Shown: one piece after another, positions 4,657 through 6,303 of the stretch | Position numbering within the stretch: the stretch's first letter is position 1 | Layout of the letters: every line of letters begins with the position of its first letter | NCBI GenBank assembly: GCA_964404395.1 | Contig: CAYOKA010000130.1 | Coordinates: 1-6,303 of the forward strand | Direction: 5' to 3' | DNA from: JAAYBT01 sp964404395 | Lineage (GTDB): Bacteria; Bacillota; Clostridia; Acetivibrionales; DTU013 | Length of the DNA stretch: 6,303 nt | Notes under the pieces: model-generated | Told to the model about the DNA's origin: nothing | Databases searched by the model: none | What the model saw: the letters and a program-made list of their open reading frames with translations, nothing else | Made by a program: the position numbers and the translations under genes

Positions 4657-6303
4657 TTAATCCGCCCTCTCTATCTCATCGGCCAGAAGCTGTCTTGTGT
4701 GCAGACTATGGTAGTAGCCGCCCAGCTCAAGCAATGATGTGTGAGTACCTCGCTCAATGATCTGTCCATCGTCCAATACAATTATTTCGTCCGCATCCTT
4801 TACCGCAGATATTCTGTGGGAAACAATAATGCTGGTGCGCTGCTTCATCAGCTTCTTTAGATCACCCAGGATACTTTCCTCTGTTTTTGCATCAACAGCC
4901 GAAAGGCAGTCGTCTAATATCAGAATAGAAGGAGAACCCAGCACAGCTCTTGCAATAGCAACACGCTGTTTTTGACCGCCTGACAACGTAACTCCCCTTT
5001 CGCCGACTATGGTGTCGAATTGCCCGGGAAATTCCATAATATTATCATATAGCCTTGCAATCCTGGAGGCATTTTCAACCTCCTCCATGCTGAAGTCCCG
5101 GTAGAAATCGATATTGTTGCCTATAGTATCTGAGAACAAAAAGGTGTCCTGGGGAACACAGCCGATACTGCTTCTAAGCAGGGACAGTGGGATATCGTTA
5201 ATGTCTGTGCCGTCCATGAGGAGAGTGCCGGCGGGCACAGATAAAAGTCTTGGGATCAGGTTGACCAATGTGGTTTTGCCGGTGCCGGTGCGTCCGATGA
5301 TTGCCAGTGTTTTGCCGCTCTCAACAGTGATGTTGATGTTTTTTAGAACAGGGTTTACGGAGCCGGGGTAGGTAAACGATAAGTTCCGGAATTCGATTCG
5401 CCCCAGGATTTTGCTTATTACCGGGCTTTCTATCCGGCCCTCAATACCGGCTCCGACTTGGCTTCCAATCCTCTTTTCGTCGTGAGTGACGTTTTTATTT
5501 GGTCCGATTTCGTCCGCCTGATAATTGCTACTTTTTCTATCAGCAATCTCCGGCCTTTCGTCCATTATTTTGTTTATTCTCTCAAGCGACACGGAGCCTC
5601 GCTGAAAGATGTTAGCTACCCAGCCGAGAGCTGTGATAGGCCATATGAGCAAGCCCAGGTATGAATTGAATGCAACGAAATCTCCTAATGTCAGGGAGCC
5701 CTCAATAACCAGAATTCCGCCATACCATAAGGCTATGATAAACGAAAGAGAGGATATAAGCATTACGCTTGGAAACATCATGCTCATAAGTCTGGTAAAT
5801 TTCAAATTAGCTTCCTTATTTATCTTATTGACAGCTTTAAACTTTTCAATCTCCTTTTGCTCCTGCACGAAGGATTTGACAACCCTTATGCCTGAAAAAT
5901 TTTCTCTGGCGGTTTCGGTCAGGTTTGAAAAGGCCTCCTGCTGCTTGGTAACAGTGGATTCCATGATTTTCATGAAGAAGAGGACTGTAATCGCCAGTAG
6001 TAATAGAGGAGCAAAACAAGCCGCAGTCAGGCGCCAACCGGCGGTAATGAGCATCATTATCAAGGCTGCTATGGGGATCATCAGGCAGTCAATCGCAAAA
6101 ATGACTCCCTGACCGGTGGCCAGGGTGACATTGTTCATGTCGTTCGTTGCGTGGGCCATAAGGTCGCCGGTCTTGTGAGTGTTGAAGTAATTAGATGATA
6201 GCCTTTGCAAATGCGCGTAAAACCTGTTTCTAAAAGAGAGCTCTATGGATCTGGATGCTCCGTACAGCGCATACCTAAATAGAAACCTGAATGTAGCTAT
6301 GCC
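4657..6303 (-). CDS. Heterodimeric ABC exporter, subunit with a degenerate Walker B (BmrC/LmrC-like), N-terminus outside window
   Basis: The partner half-transporter; 548 residues are visible and the frame is open to the right edge (G-I-A-T-F-R-F...). About 50 N-terminal residues including the first membrane helix are probably missing. The apparent start at 6210 is an internal TTG Leu codon, not a start. Numbering from the visible end: coupling region around H-K-T-G-D-L-M-A (43-50), membrane segments at about 66-84, 90-110, 176-200 and 208-230, Walker A G-R-T-G-T-G-K-T (337-344), Q385, canonical signature LSGGQ (440-444), Walker B I-L-I-L-D-D with D465 where the catalytic Glu normally is, and H496. 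The Asp marks the degenerate ATP site of asymmetric exporters. A hydrophilic stretch of about 45 residues (250-295) lengthens the TMD-NBD linker. The operon promoter lies outside the window. Confidence 0.96.
   Translation of the reverse strand, partial: GIATFRFLFRYALYGASRSIELSFRNRFYAHLQRLSSNYFNTHKTGDLMAHATNDMNNVTLATGQGVIFAIDCLMIPIAALIMMLITAGWRLTAACFAPLLLLAITVLFFMKIMESTVTKQQEAFSNLTETARENFSGIRVVKSFVQEQKEIEKFKAVNKINKEANLKFTRLMSMMFPSVMLISSLSFIIALWYGGILVIEGSLTLGDFVAFNSYLGLLIWPITALGWVANIFQRGSVSLERINKIMDERPEIADRKSSNYQADEIGPNKNVTHDEKRIGSQVGAGIEGRIESPVISKILGRIEFRNLSFTYPGSVNPVLKNINITVESGKTLAIIGRTGTGKTTLVNLIPRLLSVPAGTLLMDGTDINDIPLSLLRSSIGCVPQDTFLFSDTIGNNIDFYRDFSMEEVENASRIARLYDNIMEFPGQFDTIVGERGVTLSGGQKQRVAIARAVLGSPSILILDDCLSAVDAKTEESILGDLKKLMKQRTSIIVSHRISAVKDADEIIVLDDGQIIERGTHTSLLELGGYYHSLHTRQLLADEIERAD

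Noticed and set aside
5609..6112. 167-codon plus-strand ORF
   Set aside because: It lies entirely antisense to the membrane domain of the first ABC subunit, whose protein match is unambiguous. It has no ribosome site or recognisable domain.

Overview
The window looks like the chromosome of a low-to-mid-GC Bacillota, most likely a clostridial anaerobe. The support is strong AAAGGAGG/GGAGGA ribosome binding sites, a textbook sigma-A promoter, a DHHW-type cell-surface acetylation protein next to an MBOAT tail, a Bacillota-type divergent Gre factor and a BmrCD/LmrCD-like heterodimeric ABC exporter. No tRNA, rRNA, CRISPR array, insertion sequence, integrase or phage gene is visible.

Layout. (1) Positions 1-29 (+) hold the last eight codons of what appears to be an MBOAT O-acyltransferase. 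(2) Positions 49-1683 (+) encode a membrane-anchored DHHW/AlgX-like SGNH protein with a roughly 140-residue Gly/Gln/Ala/Asn-rich insert. The two probably form an AlgI/AlgJ-type pair that O-acylates an extracellular or cell-wall polymer. (3) Positions 1684-1974 are non-coding and contain a degenerate array of about 20-nt units followed by a large imperfect inverted repeat between two convergent genes. (4) Positions 1975-2493 (-) encode a GreA/GreB-family protein whose N-terminal coiled coil lacks the usual acidic tip motif. (5) Positions 2494-2738 hold a near-consensus promoter for the gre-like gene and an approximately 186-nt leader: a 16-bp hairpin at the predicted 5' end, a second paired domain, and an intrinsic-terminator hairpin with a T-rich tail just before the gene's ribosome binding site. 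(6) Positions 2739-4655 and 4657-6303 (-) encode the two half-transporters of a heterodimeric ABC exporter. The upstream gene runs off the right edge.

How the parts fit. The ABC genes are separated by one base and are surely co-transcribed, and their NBD motifs are complementary: one has Asp in place of the catalytic Glu, the other has the Glu but an LSSGQ signature. The terminator at 2524-2575 can end ABC-operon transcripts. It also lies inside the gre leader, so it could act as an attenuator. The most interesting point is this arrangement: a transcription-elongation-factor homologue whose own mRNA must pass a terminator before translation. The exporter families and the DHHW/MBOAT pair are known biology. 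I see no clearly new multi-gene system.
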